Source: Spirochaetales bacterium (GTDB lineage Bacteria > Spirochaetota > Spirochaetia > Sphaerochaetales > Sphaerochaetaceae). Taken from it: a DNA stretch of 64,000 nucleotides. The notes beneath the pieces were generated by a model. That model saw nothing but the letters and a program-made list of their open reading frames with translations, had not been told where the DNA came from and did not search any database. Positions 16,769 to 26,164 of this stretch are shown here, piece after piece. The position numbers and the translations under genes are program-made. The stretch covers positions 1 to 64,000 of the forward strand of contig JAAYQW010000082.1 of NCBI GenBank assembly GCA_012519115.1. Direction: 5' to 3'. Within the stretch, counting starts at the first letter, position 1, and each line of letters opens with the position of its first letter.

Positions 16769-17191
16769 TCATTCGGTGATCGATAGAGAAAGCAGAAACG
16801 GATCCCCCTCGTCGCTTTCCACCCAGACAAGCAAGCCGATAAGCGGCTTCGGGGAAAACACTCTGAAAGGAATTTCTACAAGAGATCCGAGCTTCACCGG
16901 CTTGCCGATTTGCAGCTCCGCTGAAGGAAGGTAGTCAGAGAGAAGATGATCGTAGGTATGAACGAACCCCTGCCTCATTCCCTCCGGGATGTAGGTTTCA
17001 ATCCAAGCGGGTGTATATGGTTCCTTCAACGCATCGAGGCTCTGCTCTTCGATACTGTTCTCCGTGGGCTCGATGATCTGGCCGATGTAGAAATCCACCG
17101 GCAGCTTATAGGAAAACGCCTCCTTCAATGAAGCGGCTCCTATGCTCAAGGCTGATAGCATCACCATAAGAACCGTAAACACCCGTTTCAT
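16769..17191 (-). CDS. Small exported hypothetical protein
   Basis: 140 residues from ATG 17191, preceded by GGAGGG. The N-terminus (MKRVFTVLMVMLSALSIGAA) is a clear signal peptide with probable cleavage after the AxA-like end. The mature part is acidic, with a C-terminal beta-rich region (PVKLGSLVEIPFRVFSPKPL, then IGLLVWVESDEGDPF). It is probably periplasmic; no domain is recognised. A TTGCAT - 17 bp - TATGCG promoter lies just upstream. The open frame extends much further upstream of ATG 17191, but that stretch runs through the intergenic region and has no coding character. Confidence 0.65.
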   Translation of the reverse strand: MKRVFTVLMVMLSALSIGAASLKEAFSYKLPVDFYIGQIIEPTENSIEEQSLDALKEPYTPAWIETYIPEGMRQGFVHTYDHLLSDYLPSAELQIGKPVKLGSLVEIPFRVFSPKPLIGLLVWVESDEGDPFLLSLSITE

Positions 17192-17339
17192 ACACCCTCC
17201 GCATACATTAAACAATCGCTCTATGCAACAGTTACATTCCCGGAATCTCTTCCACCGAATGTACTGAACATTTCTGAAAGGATTCGGATCTTCAGTGCTG
17301 TTGGGAGGGTAAACAGTTCTACGATTGTTCACTAAACCA

Positions 17340-17348
17340 TGATATAGT
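17340..17348 (+). promoter_or_regulatory. Extended -10 promoter of the LarA-family gene
   Basis: TG-A-TATAGT (hexamer 17343-17348) with no good -35. It is about 36 bp before the AAGGAG ribosome site (17385-17390), so this gene has a conventional leader. The rest of the 17192-17396 gap shows no further gene. Confidence 0.45.
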
Positions 17349-17396
17349 TGAATAGGTCGGCATTTGCCCGCCTTCTTTACCAACAAGGAGTCAACT

Positions 17397-18746
17397 ATGC
17401 AGGTTACCAACCCGATTGATCCCACGAATAAGGAATTACTCCTTCCTGATACAACCGCAGTATGCGCTATGAAAGCTCCACCGGCACTCGCAAACGCTGA
17501 TGAGGCAATCATGGATGCGTTGAACAATCCGATTGAAAGTGAAAGTCTGGCAACGATAGCAAAAGCGAAATTGGCAGCCAACAAGGATGCAACGGCCGTC
17601 ATCGTCATCAGTGACAATACTCGTCCGGTTCCCTATAAAGGTGAAGGGAATATTTTGACACCGATCATTCAAGTCCTCTTCGACGCCGGTTATCAGGCGG
17701 ACAAGATTGTCATCCTCGTTTCAACGGGAACTCACCGGCCGATGACCGATGAAGAGCTTGAAGCGATTATCGACCCGCAGGTCTACGAACAAGGCGTCCG
17801 AGTGATCAACCATGACTGTTTAGATGATGATGGATTGACATACCTTGGAAAGACTGAACGCGGAAGCGAAGTATGGATCAACTCCTTGTATATCCAAAGT
17901 GATGTGAAGATTCTGACCGGCTTGGTTGAAAGTCATTTCATGGCAGGAGTCAGCGGAGGACGGAAATCGATTTGCCCCGGTTTGATCAGCGAAACGGGAA
18001 CCCACCTTTTCCACGGAGCCGATTTGATGGGTCATCCGGATTCGCGCGATCTCCTTCTCGAGGGAAATCCGGTCCACGAAGAGTCGCTTGCCTTTGCAAA
18101 AATGGCGGGATCGGATTTTATCGTAAACGTGACGTTGGATCATGCGTTCAAGATTACCGGAATCTATGCCGGAGATATGGAAGCCGCTCACTTGGCCGCC
18201 TTCGAAATGATTCGTGATTATGCAAAAATTCCTATTTCCGCTGAAGCTGATATCGTTGTAACCCATGCAGGGTTTGTCGGCATCAATCACTACCAGAGTG
18301 CAAAAGCGGCGTTCGCCGCTATTGGAGCGATGAAGGAAAACGGATACCTCATCAGTATCGCCAATTTCACCGATAAGAAAGAAATCATCGGATCGGTTAA
18401 CTATAAGACGGTCCTTTCCATCCTTGCAAACCATGGCTCAAAGGTATTGGTAAAGCTTCTTCACTCCCCTGATTGGCCATTTACCCCCGATCAGTGGCAG
18501 GTGCAAAAGTGGGCTTCCGTCTTTGACAAAATCCCGCTTGATCACTACTACCACTATGCTCCTCAGATCGAGGCTGGAAAAGAAGCGGGTCTTCCGGGCA
18601 TTAATGCCGCCACCCTCACTGATAAACGGGATTTCACAAGCGTTGTCAATGTGGCCATTGAAGATATCTGCAAGCGCGAAGGGAAGCGCGACCTTACGAT
18701 TCTCTACCTCAGTGACGGACCATATGCAATACCGTATGTGAAATAA
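17397..18746 (+). CDS. larA: LarA-family nickel-pincer-cofactor racemase/epimerase
   Basis: 449 residues from ATG 17397 (AAGGAG site). Family landmarks are SDNTRPVP (~72-79), STGTHRPMT (His113), VESHFMAGVSGGRKSICPGL (His180, Lys190) and HLFHGADLMGHPDSR (His206). These correspond in order and spacing to the His108, His174, Lys184 and His200 of Lactiplantibacillus LarA, with the lysine anchoring the cofactor. The family racemises lactate or other 2-hydroxy acids, and many homologues have different substrates. No larB, larC or larE cofactor genes are nearby, so they must lie elsewhere if the enzyme is active. Confidence 0.88.
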   Translation: MQVTNPIDPTNKELLLPDTTAVCAMKAPPALANADEAIMDALNNPIESESLATIAKAKLAANKDATAVIVISDNTRPVPYKGEGNILTPIIQVLFDAGYQADKIVILVSTGTHRPMTDEELEAIIDPQVYEQGVRVINHDCLDDDGLTYLGKTERGSEVWINSLYIQSDVKILTGLVESHFMAGVSGGRKSICPGLISETGTHLFHGADLMGHPDSRDLLLEGNPVHEESLAFAKMAGSDFIVNVTLDHAFKITGIYAGDMEAAHLAAFEMIRDYAKIPISAEADIVVTHAGFVGINHYQSAKAAFAAIGAMKENGYLISIANFTDKKEIIGSVNYKTVLSILANHGSKVLVKLLHSPDWPFTPDQWQVQKWASVFDKIPLDHYYHYAPQIEAGKEAGLPGINAATLTDKRDFTSVVNVAIEDICKREGKRDLTILYLSDGPYAIPYVK

Positions 18747-18884
18747 GCCATTGCACCATCCCCGATTCAATCGCGTTGAGAATGTTTTCATTAGCAAGAT
18801 GAGCCGGTTCAAGAGCGCTGTCATTCGAACCGGTACAATTTTCGGCAAGGTATTCGTCAATGCAAGCATATTCAGAACTGGGAG

Positions 18885-18914
18885 TTTACATAAGCTCATT
18901 TCATCAAGTACAGT
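18885..18914 (+). promoter_or_regulatory. Promoter of the HD-ttcA pair (leaderless type)
   Basis: TTTACA (18885-18890), 18 bp, TACAGT (18909-18914), then 8 nt to ATG 18923, with no ribosome site. Confidence 0.5.
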
Positions 18915-18922
18915 TGCACTAT

Positions 18923-20179
18923 ATGAGTCTTACGTATAGTCAATTCCTAAGCGATTCCAGCCTTGCCCATGCCCGGACTTTCCGTGATCCGCTTTGGAAA
19001 GATATTTCCGTTCCCAAGTATTTAATAGAGGTGGCTCAGAGCCCAAGCTTCATCAAACTGGGGAGAATCAAGCAGCTGGGCGTTGCATTTCACCTCTACC
19101 CCGGGGCGGTTCATACCCGGCTCAGCCACAGCCTCGGGGTGTTTCACCTCTCTCGCCGGATAATCAGCAGTCTGTTGAGGCGAAATGCGGATGATGGGCT
19201 TCTTACAATCGACGGAGTCCGTCACTTCCTCGCCGCCACCCTCCTCCATGATATCGGACACTTTCCCTTTACCCACAGCCTCAAAGAGCTGCCGCTCAAA
19301 TCTCATGAGCAATTGGCGACGGAACTGATTGAAAACGATCGGATTCTAAGCACTGCATTGAGGAATGCCGCTTTGAATACGAACATCATCAGCGACATCA
19401 TTGATGAAAAGCGGCCGACGACCGATGAGGAGGTGCTCTTGTATCGATCGATCCTAAGCGGAGCGCTCGATCCCGACAAGCTCGACTACCTCAATCGGGA
19501 TGCGTATTTCGCCGGCGTTCCCTATGGAATCCAGGATGTCTCCTATATAACCGATCACCTCTGCCTCCACCAGGGAGAACTTGCGATCGGTTTTGAGGCG
19601 CTGGGATCGGTTCAGCATCTTCTTTTTTCGAAATACCTGATGTATCGCAACGTGTATTGGCATAAAACGGTTCGGAGCGCGACTGCGATGATCAAGCGCT
19701 ACCTCTATGAAAACCTGAACAAGGGGACCCTTGATGAAGAACAGCTGTACGACCTTGATGATGAGAGTTTCTTCCTGCTGAGCCAAATCAAGCGGCCATT
19801 CGGGAGTCTGTTGACTCGTGTTCGAGAAAACAGGTTTTTTAAACCGGTGGTTGAAGAGCTCTATGATGAAAACAACCCAATCCACACCGATGCCCTCAGC
19901 CTCAAACAGCGCAGCATGTATGAAGAACGGATTGAAAAGCGGCTGAACCTGCCAAGCGGATCGATCGTCCTCGATATCCCCGAGCGGGTTTCGTTTGAAT
20001 CCGATATCCCGGTTGTCCGTGATCGGACGTTCTTAGGAGCATTTGAGGATATCGACCCCCTCTTCACTCGAAGCAGGGCTCTGGAATTCACCTCATCGCT
20101 CAGGACCGTTCGCCTCTTTGCCGATCCGACTGTCGAATCAAGGATGCTCCTCCGTGCTTGGGAGAGTATTCATGAGTGA
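18923..20179 (+). CDS. HD-domain phosphohydrolase (COG1078, dGTPase-like)
   Basis: 418 residues from ATG 18923. HD-domain residues are visible: TRLSHSLGVFHLSRR (His of the first motif), ATLLHDIGHFPFTHS (His109-Asp110) and SILSGALDPDKLDYLNRDAY (distal Asp). This order matches the YwfO/SAMHD1-like family that hydrolyses nucleotide triphosphates; the exact substrate is not readable. A start at 18860 is possible, but ATG 18923 follows a promoter whose -10 ends 8 nt before it. The stop overlaps the next gene's ATG by 8 bp, so the two are co-expressed. Confidence 0.85.
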   Translation: MSLTYSQFLSDSSLAHARTFRDPLWKDISVPKYLIEVAQSPSFIKLGRIKQLGVAFHLYPGAVHTRLSHSLGVFHLSRRIISSLLRRNADDGLLTIDGVRHFLAATLLHDIGHFPFTHSLKELPLKSHEQLATELIENDRILSTALRNAALNTNIISDIIDEKRPTTDEEVLLYRSILSGALDPDKLDYLNRDAYFAGVPYGIQDVSYITDHLCLHQGELAIGFEALGSVQHLLFSKYLMYRNVYWHKTVRSATAMIKRYLYENLNKGTLDEEQLYDLDDESFFLLSQIKRPFGSLLTRVRENRFFKPVVEELYDENNPIHTDALSLKQRSMYEERIEKRLNLPSGSIVLDIPERVSFESDIPVVRDRTFLGAFEDIDPLFTRSRALEFTSSLRTVRLFADPTVESRMLLRAWESIHE

Positions 20180-20924
20180 GAAGCTCCCCTATCAGACGCT
20201 TCTTGAAGGCGATCTTCCCCTGTGGGTGATGCGCTTCGTGAAGGCGACCGGCAGGGCGATCAATCGATATTCGATGATCAGGGACGGAGATACGGTCCTT
20301 CTCAGCGCAAGCGGGGGCAAGGACAGCCTCGCTCTTGCCTTGGCGCTTTCTCTCCGAAAGAAATGGCTTCCGATCGACTATGAGCTCAAGGCCGTTATGA
20401 TCAACTGGAAGGAACATCCGATTCCCGAAGAATATCGTGAAAAGCTTGCCGTGTTCTTCACCGATCTGGGGTATACCTTTCATATTTTCGATGAAGAACA
20501 ATATCCCTCCTCGTTCGGTGGAGAATTCAACTGTTATTTATGCAGCCGCAACCGTCGACGAATCCTCTTCGATTGGGCGAACAAGGAAGGAATCGTCAAG
20601 ATCGCGATGGGACATCACCTCGACGATCTTGTCGAAACATCCCTGATGAACCTGTGTTTTCGTGGAGCATTTGAAACGATGAAACCCGTCCAGCCGTTTT
20701 TCAACGGGAAGATCCAAGTGATTCGACCGATGATCGAAATCCATGAACGGCAAATCCAACGTCTTTCCGAGAAGTATGACCTTCCGGTCATCAAACCGGT
20801 GTGCCCGCATGACCAGACCAATATCCGCTCTCAGCTGAAGTCCATCGTCAAGAGCCTGGTGCGCATCGACCCCTTGACCAGAGAACACATCTATAAAGCC
20901 CATCACTTTGAGGAAAGTGTGTAA
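20172..20924 (+). CDS. ttcA: TtcA/TilS-like PP-loop tRNA-modifying ATPase
   Basis: 250 residues from ATG 20172. The PP-loop SGGKDS is at residues 47-52, followed by the family segments CYLCSRNRRRILF (CxxC), GHHLDDLVETSLMN and the C-terminal VKPVCPHDQTN. TtcA proteins use an Fe-S cluster held by such cysteines to put sulphur on C32 of tRNAs. The ORF is open further upstream, but the ATG overlapping the HD gene stop is the natural coupled start. A related PP-loop enzyme with a different target cannot be excluded. Confidence 0.8.
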   Translation: MSEKLPYQTLLEGDLPLWVMRFVKATGRAINRYSMIRDGDTVLLSASGGKDSLALALALSLRKKWLPIDYELKAVMINWKEHPIPEEYREKLAVFFTDLGYTFHIFDEEQYPSSFGGEFNCYLCSRNRRRILFDWANKEGIVKIAMGHHLDDLVETSLMNLCFRGAFETMKPVQPFFNGKIQVIRPMIEIHERQIQRLSEKYDLPVIKPVCPHDQTNIRSQLKSIVKSLVRIDPLTREHIYKAHHFEESV

Positions 20925-20951
20925 CGACTGTGCAATTTTTCAGTTTAATGA

Positions 20952-20957
20952 TATGGT
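20952..20957 (+). promoter_or_regulatory. -10 element of exported-protein gene (leaderless type)
   Basis: TATGGT (20952-20957) ends 7 nt before ATG 20965. No convincing -35 was seen. Confidence 0.4.
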
Positions 20958-20964
20958 ACACCTG

Positions 20965-22362
20965 ATGGTTGGAAGAGTGAAAAAGCGCTCATTTTTTTTG
21001 CCGCTCATCCTGGTTCTGTTCCTCTTTTCCGTGGGGGCGGAAGAGGTCGCTCAGCCTCCTCAAGAGGAGGTTGATTTTGGTGTGCATAACCACTCCACAT
21101 CGATCACCATCCTCAATCCCCTTGATGGATTGGGACAAGGACCCAGTGACGATGCGTTGATTCAGGCAGTCGCCCTCTCCGACGGGTCCTTTGGGTTGGT
21201 CGTGAATCCTACGTTGAGCTTCGGTCCTTTTTCAACTCGCCTGGCATTGACCCTCAAAGGACAATTGACCATAGATCCCTTTGACCTCCACATCGATTTC
21301 TCCGATTGGATTCCACCTGAGCGGAGTGAGGAAGAATCGTCTTTGGAGTATGGACTTCACCTTCTCCGTCACTACAGCCGGTTCATCCAGACCTTTCAAT
21401 TCGGAAACCCCTACGATCCGATCTACCTCCGCTATGGCAAGCTCCTCGGGCAGACGCTCGGTGATGGGGCGCTCATCAACGGGTATGTTGACCGCTCCGT
21501 CGGATTGCTGACCTCCAAACCCGGATTGGACGTGATGATCGACGCTTCATCCTTGACCGGGGTCCAAAGCGGTCTTCACTTTCTCGTCGATGACCTGCTG
21601 GAGCCGACGATGAAGGCGTGGCGAATCTATTCCGCTCCCTTTTTTGAAGACGCCTATCTCTCCCCCATGCAGCTCGGCTTTTCCTATGCGATGGGAAAAC
21701 GCGTCATCGATGAGCGGGCAGTCGGACGACACTTCTTCGGCTTGGATATCGCTTATCCGCTTTTGGATGCGAAAAACATAAAAAGCGATCTTTTTATCGA
21801 TATTCTCGTCCAGGGTTTCGACAATTCCGCCCCTCAGGAGGGCATTGGGATCCGGAGCGGAATCAATGGTCGGCTCGGGAGGCTGTTTACCTACAATTTT
21901 GCTCTCACCGCCCCGATGTATGGAACCTACTATGCCAGCTTTTTTTCCAATGAATGGGCGATTGAAAACGTACAGCAGCTGATTCTTCCACCCGGATCCT
22001 CACGATTCGAATCATTGATTTCTCTTGCTTGGCCGAAACAGGAAATCTTCTTCGGAGCGAAAATCGCCAGCGATCTTCATGCCGGAGTGTTTGAAAACAC
22101 CCGGCTGTTTGCAAATCTTCGCTTTGACCGCTTTCTCTTCAATGTTCTTTCTCTGGACTTGAGATATGAAAAGCTTTATTCTAACGACAGAGATGTAGGC
22201 TTTTTTGATGAACTGATGACGTTGCGTATGGTTGATATTCGAGCATTGGCTATCATCAAGGTTAAACCATATGTGATTTCGCTCGGAGTCAGTTTGTCAT
22301 ACGATGAAAATACTCATCTGACATCGACTATCGACGCTGTGGTGAGGATCGTCCTCCTCTAA
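20965..22362 (+). CDS. Exported beta-rich hypothetical protein (probable outer-membrane protein)
   Basis: 465 residues from ATG 20965. The N-terminus is basic, followed by a strong hydrophobic stretch (FFLPLILVLFLFSVGAEE), a likely cleaved signal peptide. The mature protein shows alternating hydrophobic/polar beta strands, aromatic residues and Gly turns through to the C-terminus, as in spirochaete outer-membrane beta-barrels. It ends in a strand (IDAVVRIVLL). No family was recognised. It lies 21 bp before the FecR-like/barrel gene and is probably in one operon with it and mutL. Confidence 0.7.
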   Translation: MVGRVKKRSFFLPLILVLFLFSVGAEEVAQPPQEEVDFGVHNHSTSITILNPLDGLGQGPSDDALIQAVALSDGSFGLVVNPTLSFGPFSTRLALTLKGQLTIDPFDLHIDFSDWIPPERSEEESSLEYGLHLLRHYSRFIQTFQFGNPYDPIYLRYGKLLGQTLGDGALINGYVDRSVGLLTSKPGLDVMIDASSLTGVQSGLHFLVDDLLEPTMKAWRIYSAPFFEDAYLSPMQLGFSYAMGKRVIDERAVGRHFFGLDIAYPLLDAKNIKSDLFIDILVQGFDNSAPQEGIGIRSGINGRLGRLFTYNFALTAPMYGTYYASFFSNEWAIENVQQLILPPGSSRFESLISLAWPKQEIFFGAKIASDLHAGVFENTRLFANLRFDRFLFNVLSLDLRYEKLYSNDRDVGFFDELMTLRMVDIRALAIIKVKPYVISLGVSLSYDENTHLTSTIDAVVRIVLL

Positions 22363-22383
22363 CCGGAGCGTTTAGGAGAGACC

Positions 22384-24408
22384 ATGAAACGACTAGAGAC
22401 TTTTATCCTCATCATCCTGCTCACCCTCATTGCCCCGCTGAACATCTTTGGTCAAGAGTATGTGAGTGTCATTGAAGGAGACCTCGCCTCCTTACGCCTC
22501 TACGAGCCCAATGGAAAACCAATAGCGATCGGAACGATCGATATCAACGATCTTCAGCTTGGGACGATTCTCGTCAGCGGCGACAAGCCGATCCTTCTGG
22601 AAACCAGTCGAGGAGATATCAAACTGTTCCCCGACTCCATCCTCATTCTTGATGACGTGCGTGCAACAAGCACTTCGCTTTTACTGATCGATGGATCGGT
22701 AACGGCTAAAACGACTCAAGGCGCTTTGTCGATCATCACTCCGGCGACCCTGTACGAGCTGGACCGCGCCGGAGAAGTGCATATCACTTCGACTCAGAAG
22801 GAGGAACGAGTCCGATCGTTTGACGTCTCGGTACGTGCCACGAACCTGATCACCCACAAGACAACGACGATTGGTGTGCTTGAGGAGCTTGATCTCTCCG
22901 ATCCCAAACTTGAAAAACGATCCCTCGATTCGGCTGAAGCCGCTGTAGGGCGAATCGTCAGACCGGTCCGTATTCCTGCAAAACCCGGCGGAGCTATCCG
23001 CTGGATGACGGAATTTGAATTCGTCGAAGAGTTAGAAGAGCCGGTACGAGCTCTTCCCGCAAAACCGGTTGTGTTGCCGCCTCATGTCGAAGCATTGCCG
23101 GTTGCCAAGGAACCGGTCACCAAAACCCGAACGATACTTCGAGACAGTGCGCCTGCTTCCGTTCCATCGAAAGGCGCCTACGGCATCGAAGCGGGATACA
23201 CCCTCACCTTCCCTTTGAAAAGCACTTCCCATGTGCCGAGCCACCGGCTTGAAGTGAAGCCGTTCATCTCATACAACTCTCTTGCTCTTCGGCTCAAAGC
23301 ATATGTCGAAACGGATTCGTTCACGTCATTTGATACGAACTTCCTGACCATTGATACATCCGCTCTGGGAGTTGCCTCCTACCTCTTCGGCATCGTCGAT
23401 TATGTGAAGATCGGCTATTCGACAAGCCCCTTCTATTTGTTGATTGAAGAGGGCGGATATCCGGGAACTCAGCGCGCCCCCTTCATCGCTCCCACCTTTC
23501 CTTCGGGAAAGATGGCATTATATAACACGATTTCCATCGGCGGCTTCAAGCTTACCACCAGCTTTGACGACCTGAGATTTACGAACATCATCGATGACAG
23601 CGGAAGTCAGCTGGGTTCGACCGTGTTGGAGTACACCTTTGGCGGATCGTATCCGTTACGAATCGCATTGGGGACCTTGGCGATTTTTGAATCTCAATCC
23701 TCCCTCATCTCCAAGACCGACCTCTTTCCGCTGCTCGAACTCTCCTTCCCGATCATCAATACCCGCCTGACGCAATTTTCGGCTATCCTGTTGGCAAGCA
23801 GCTATCTGCCGGTTTACCCGAGTGTAAAGGTTGAAGAGTTCTTTGATATGAATTCGACCTACTTTTTCCCAAACCACCAGCTTGGCATCGGTCTGACGGT
23901 CAACCATGAGCCGTTCAACGCTCAGATCATGGCTTCGCTGGCAGGGGGAAAAAACCATTTGCTGCTCTTCAACGATATCGCCGAAGCGCACGACCAGATC
24001 GACCATAACGGATTGATCGATGTGTATGCTTCCGGGACGTGGAAGAGCAAGAACATTACCGCTAATGCGATTCTCAACGTTCCTTTCACCAAGGAGTTCG
24101 GTCTTGCGACGGTGAAAGGAAAAACCCAGAGTGCGGACTTCAGTCAGATCGGTTTCACCTACACCGGGGATGTGTTTCACCTCAGCCTGGGAGCGAGCCG
24201 AGTCGGATTCCTTCGGACGCTGAAGAGCGCCATCTATGGCGGTTCGATAAAGCCGCTCTTCTACGGCGAATGGGCTTCCTCGTTCCTTGAAGCCGCCTAC
24301 ACCTACAAAATCTTCACCTTCACCGGACGTCTGAATGTACCGATCACTCTGAACCAGAAGCCTTCCGTCGATATCGGAGTGAAGGTCCGATTTGATGGCA
24401 TCTTCTAA
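22384..24408 (+). CDS. Exported protein with FecR-like domain and C-terminal beta-barrel-like region
   Basis: 674 residues, with a TAGGAG ribosome site. A signal peptide (LETFILIILLTLIAPLNIFG) is followed by a FecR-like domain at about 25-150 (VSVIEGDLASLRLYEPNGKP and later DIKLFPDSILILDDV, then ALSIITPATLYEL). A Pro/Ala/Val-rich linker follows (~220-275). The C-terminal ~390 residues are alternating amphipathic strands ending KPSVDIGVKVRFDGIF, like an outer-membrane barrel with a terminal aromatic. FecR domains otherwise sit in the periplasm and relay signals to ECF sigma factors. The fusion here suggests an envelope scaffold, but the function is inference only. Confidence 0.7.
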   Translation: MKRLETFILIILLTLIAPLNIFGQEYVSVIEGDLASLRLYEPNGKPIAIGTIDINDLQLGTILVSGDKPILLETSRGDIKLFPDSILILDDVRATSTSLLLIDGSVTAKTTQGALSIITPATLYELDRAGEVHITSTQKEERVRSFDVSVRATNLITHKTTTIGVLEELDLSDPKLEKRSLDSAEAAVGRIVRPVRIPAKPGGAIRWMTEFEFVEELEEPVRALPAKPVVLPPHVEALPVAKEPVTKTRTILRDSAPASVPSKGAYGIEAGYTLTFPLKSTSHVPSHRLEVKPFISYNSLALRLKAYVETDSFTSFDTNFLTIDTSALGVASYLFGIVDYVKIGYSTSPFYLLIEEGGYPGTQRAPFIAPTFPSGKMALYNTISIGGFKLTTSFDDLRFTNIIDDSGSQLGSTVLEYTFGGSYPLRIALGTLAIFESQSSLISKTDLFPLLELSFPIINTRLTQFSAILLASSYLPVYPSVKVEEFFDMNSTYFFPNHQLGIGLTVNHEPFNAQIMASLAGGKNHLLLFNDIAEAHDQIDHNGLIDVYASGTWKSKNITANAILNVPFTKEFGLATVKGKTQSADFSQIGFTYTGDVFHLSLGASRVGFLRTLKSAIYGGSIKPLFYGEWASSFLEAAYTYKIFTFTGRLNVPITLNQKPSVDIGVKVRFDGIF

Positions 24409-26164
24409 GATGGCCATAGCTCGCTTGGACCCGCTGGTAGCGCAACGAATCGCTGCCGGCGAGGTCATTGAACGACCATCCTCGGTAATCCGGGAGTTGA
24501 TCGACAACAGTCTCGATGCCGGATCCACCTCGATCACCGTCTCATTGACGGAAGGTGGAATCGAGGAGATGAGAGTCCTCGACAATGGAAGCGGAATCGC
24601 CAAGAATGACTTGCCCATGCTCGGCGAAAGTCATGCTACAAGCAAGATCAGAGAGTTGGATGACCTGTATCACATCACCAGCATGGGCTTTCGGGGGGAA
24701 GCCCTCTACTCGATTGCCGCGGTCAGTTCGATTACGATCGCATCCAACGGATATGAGATCACGATCGATAATGGAAGACGGGGGGAGGTTCTTTCATCGA
24801 CGACCGCTTCAGGCACTCTCGTCATCGTAAAGGATCTTTTTGGCGAACTGCCCGCCCGCCGACAATTTCTTAAACGAGCGGCGACGGAAGCCGCTATGGT
24901 TCGAACGGTTTTGCAGGAAAAGGCGCTTGCATGCCCGAACGTCGCGTTCAAGCTCTTCGTTGATGCGACTCTTCGACTCGATCTGCCGATTACGACGGCA
25001 AAAGATCGGGTGGCTGACGTGCTGGCGACGAATCAACGAGTCGCCAAGGAAGAACTGATCGAACTTGCCGCTGACCACGGACGCTTCAGCTTATATGCCG
25101 TCGCTTCATCCGCCGCCTTGTGGAGGAGCGACCGCTCCCATATCAAGATCTTTGTGAACAAGCGGCCGGTTGATGAGTATGCCCTTGTCCAGGCGGTAAC
25201 CTACGGCTATTCCAACCTCCTGCCGGGCGGGTCGTTTCCCTACTGCTACTTGTTCATCACGATCGATCCGAGCCTGGTGGATTTCAACATCCATCCGACC
25301 AAACGGGAAGTTCGCCTCCGTAACAAGGCAGAGGTCCACCACCGGGTGGTGCAGATGATCTCTTCCCAAGTCAGACGACCCATTCCCCGCCTTCAGGAAA
25401 AAGAGGAAATTTCCTCTCCCGCTCTCTTTGAGGAAAAGACAGGTGATGATATGCAACGTGGACGAAGCATGCGATCGACGGTCGGAGAACGGTTGTTTAC
25501 CTATGCGCCAAAGGAACAGATCGATCCTTCATGGTTCGCAAAAGCGAAGGAAGCGTTGAAAGAACCCGCCTTTGAAACGCGACTGAACGCTGAAGAAATC
25601 GATATCTGGACACTCCAGCAAAGCGATGAGACATTTACTTATCTCGGTCAGGCGTTCAACCTCTTTCTGATCGCACAAAAGGGTGACGAGCTCTATATAG
25701 TCGATCAGCATGCTGCCCATGAACGCATCCTGTATGATCGGGTTCGGGCAAAACAACCGATTCAAAACTTGATGGTTCCCATCGTCTTTGATGTCGAGCG
25801 TTCCATCGATGAATACCTGATGGTGAATCTGGACAGCTATCTGAACCTTGGCATAAAACTCAAACGAATTGAGGATCTTACATGGGAGCTGCTCGGTGTT
25901 CCCGCCCTGTATCGGACGATTGAGAATGAAGTCATCGCATTTCTGCAGACGATGCTGGGTGAACCGAGCGAGATTGAAAAAGGACTCTATTCAGTCGTAT
26001 CGTGCCATGCGGCGATCAAAGCCGGAGACCGGATCGATGCTGTCGCCGCCACCGAACTCCTAAAAAGCGTCTTTGCCCTTGAAGAACCAATCTGCCCCCA
26101 TGGACGAACCTTTGTGATCCGCTTGAATAAGAATGATCTGATGAACTCGGTCGGTCGAACTTAA
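24395..26164 (+). CDS. mutL: DNA mismatch repair protein MutL
   Basis: 589 residues from ATG 24395 (GAAGG about 8 nt upstream; ATG 24410 also possible). The GHKL ATPase N-domain shows ELIDNSLDAGSTSI, DNGSGI and SMGFRGEAL. The middle domain holds NKRPVDEYAL, then NIHPTKREVR. The C-terminal dimerisation domain carries DQHAAHERILYD and CPHGRTFVIRL, i.e. the zinc-site motifs of the nicking form of MutL, with Asp in place of the last Glu of the DQHA-x2-E-x4-E motif. The start overlaps the barrel gene by 14 bp. The stop overlaps the convergent lipoprotein gene by 4 bp. Confidence 0.93.
   Translation: MASSKMAIARLDPLVAQRIAAGEVIERPSSVIRELIDNSLDAGSTSITVSLTEGGIEEMRVLDNGSGIAKNDLPMLGESHATSKIRELDDLYHITSMGFRGEALYSIAAVSSITIASNGYEITIDNGRRGEVLSSTTASGTLVIVKDLFGELPARRQFLKRAATEAAMVRTVLQEKALACPNVAFKLFVDATLRLDLPITTAKDRVADVLATNQRVAKEELIELAADHGRFSLYAVASSAALWRSDRSHIKIFVNKRPVDEYALVQAVTYGYSNLLPGGSFPYCYLFITIDPSLVDFNIHPTKREVRLRNKAEVHHRVVQMISSQVRRPIPRLQEKEEISSPALFEEKTGDDMQRGRSMRSTVGERLFTYAPKEQIDPSWFAKAKEALKEPAFETRLNAEEIDIWTLQQSDETFTYLGQAFNLFLIAQKGDELYIVDQHAAHERILYDRVRAKQPIQNLMVPIVFDVERSIDEYLMVNLDSYLNLGIKLKRIEDLTWELLGVPALYRTIENEVIAFLQTMLGEPSEIEKGLYSVVSCHAAIKAGDRIDAVAATELLKSVFALEEPICPHGRTFVIRLNKNDLMNSVGRT

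Noticed and set aside
17192..17617. N-terminal extension of the exported 140-residue protein
   Set aside because: The extra residues would run through the intergenic region and the start of larA. A ribosome site and signal peptide mark ATG 17191.
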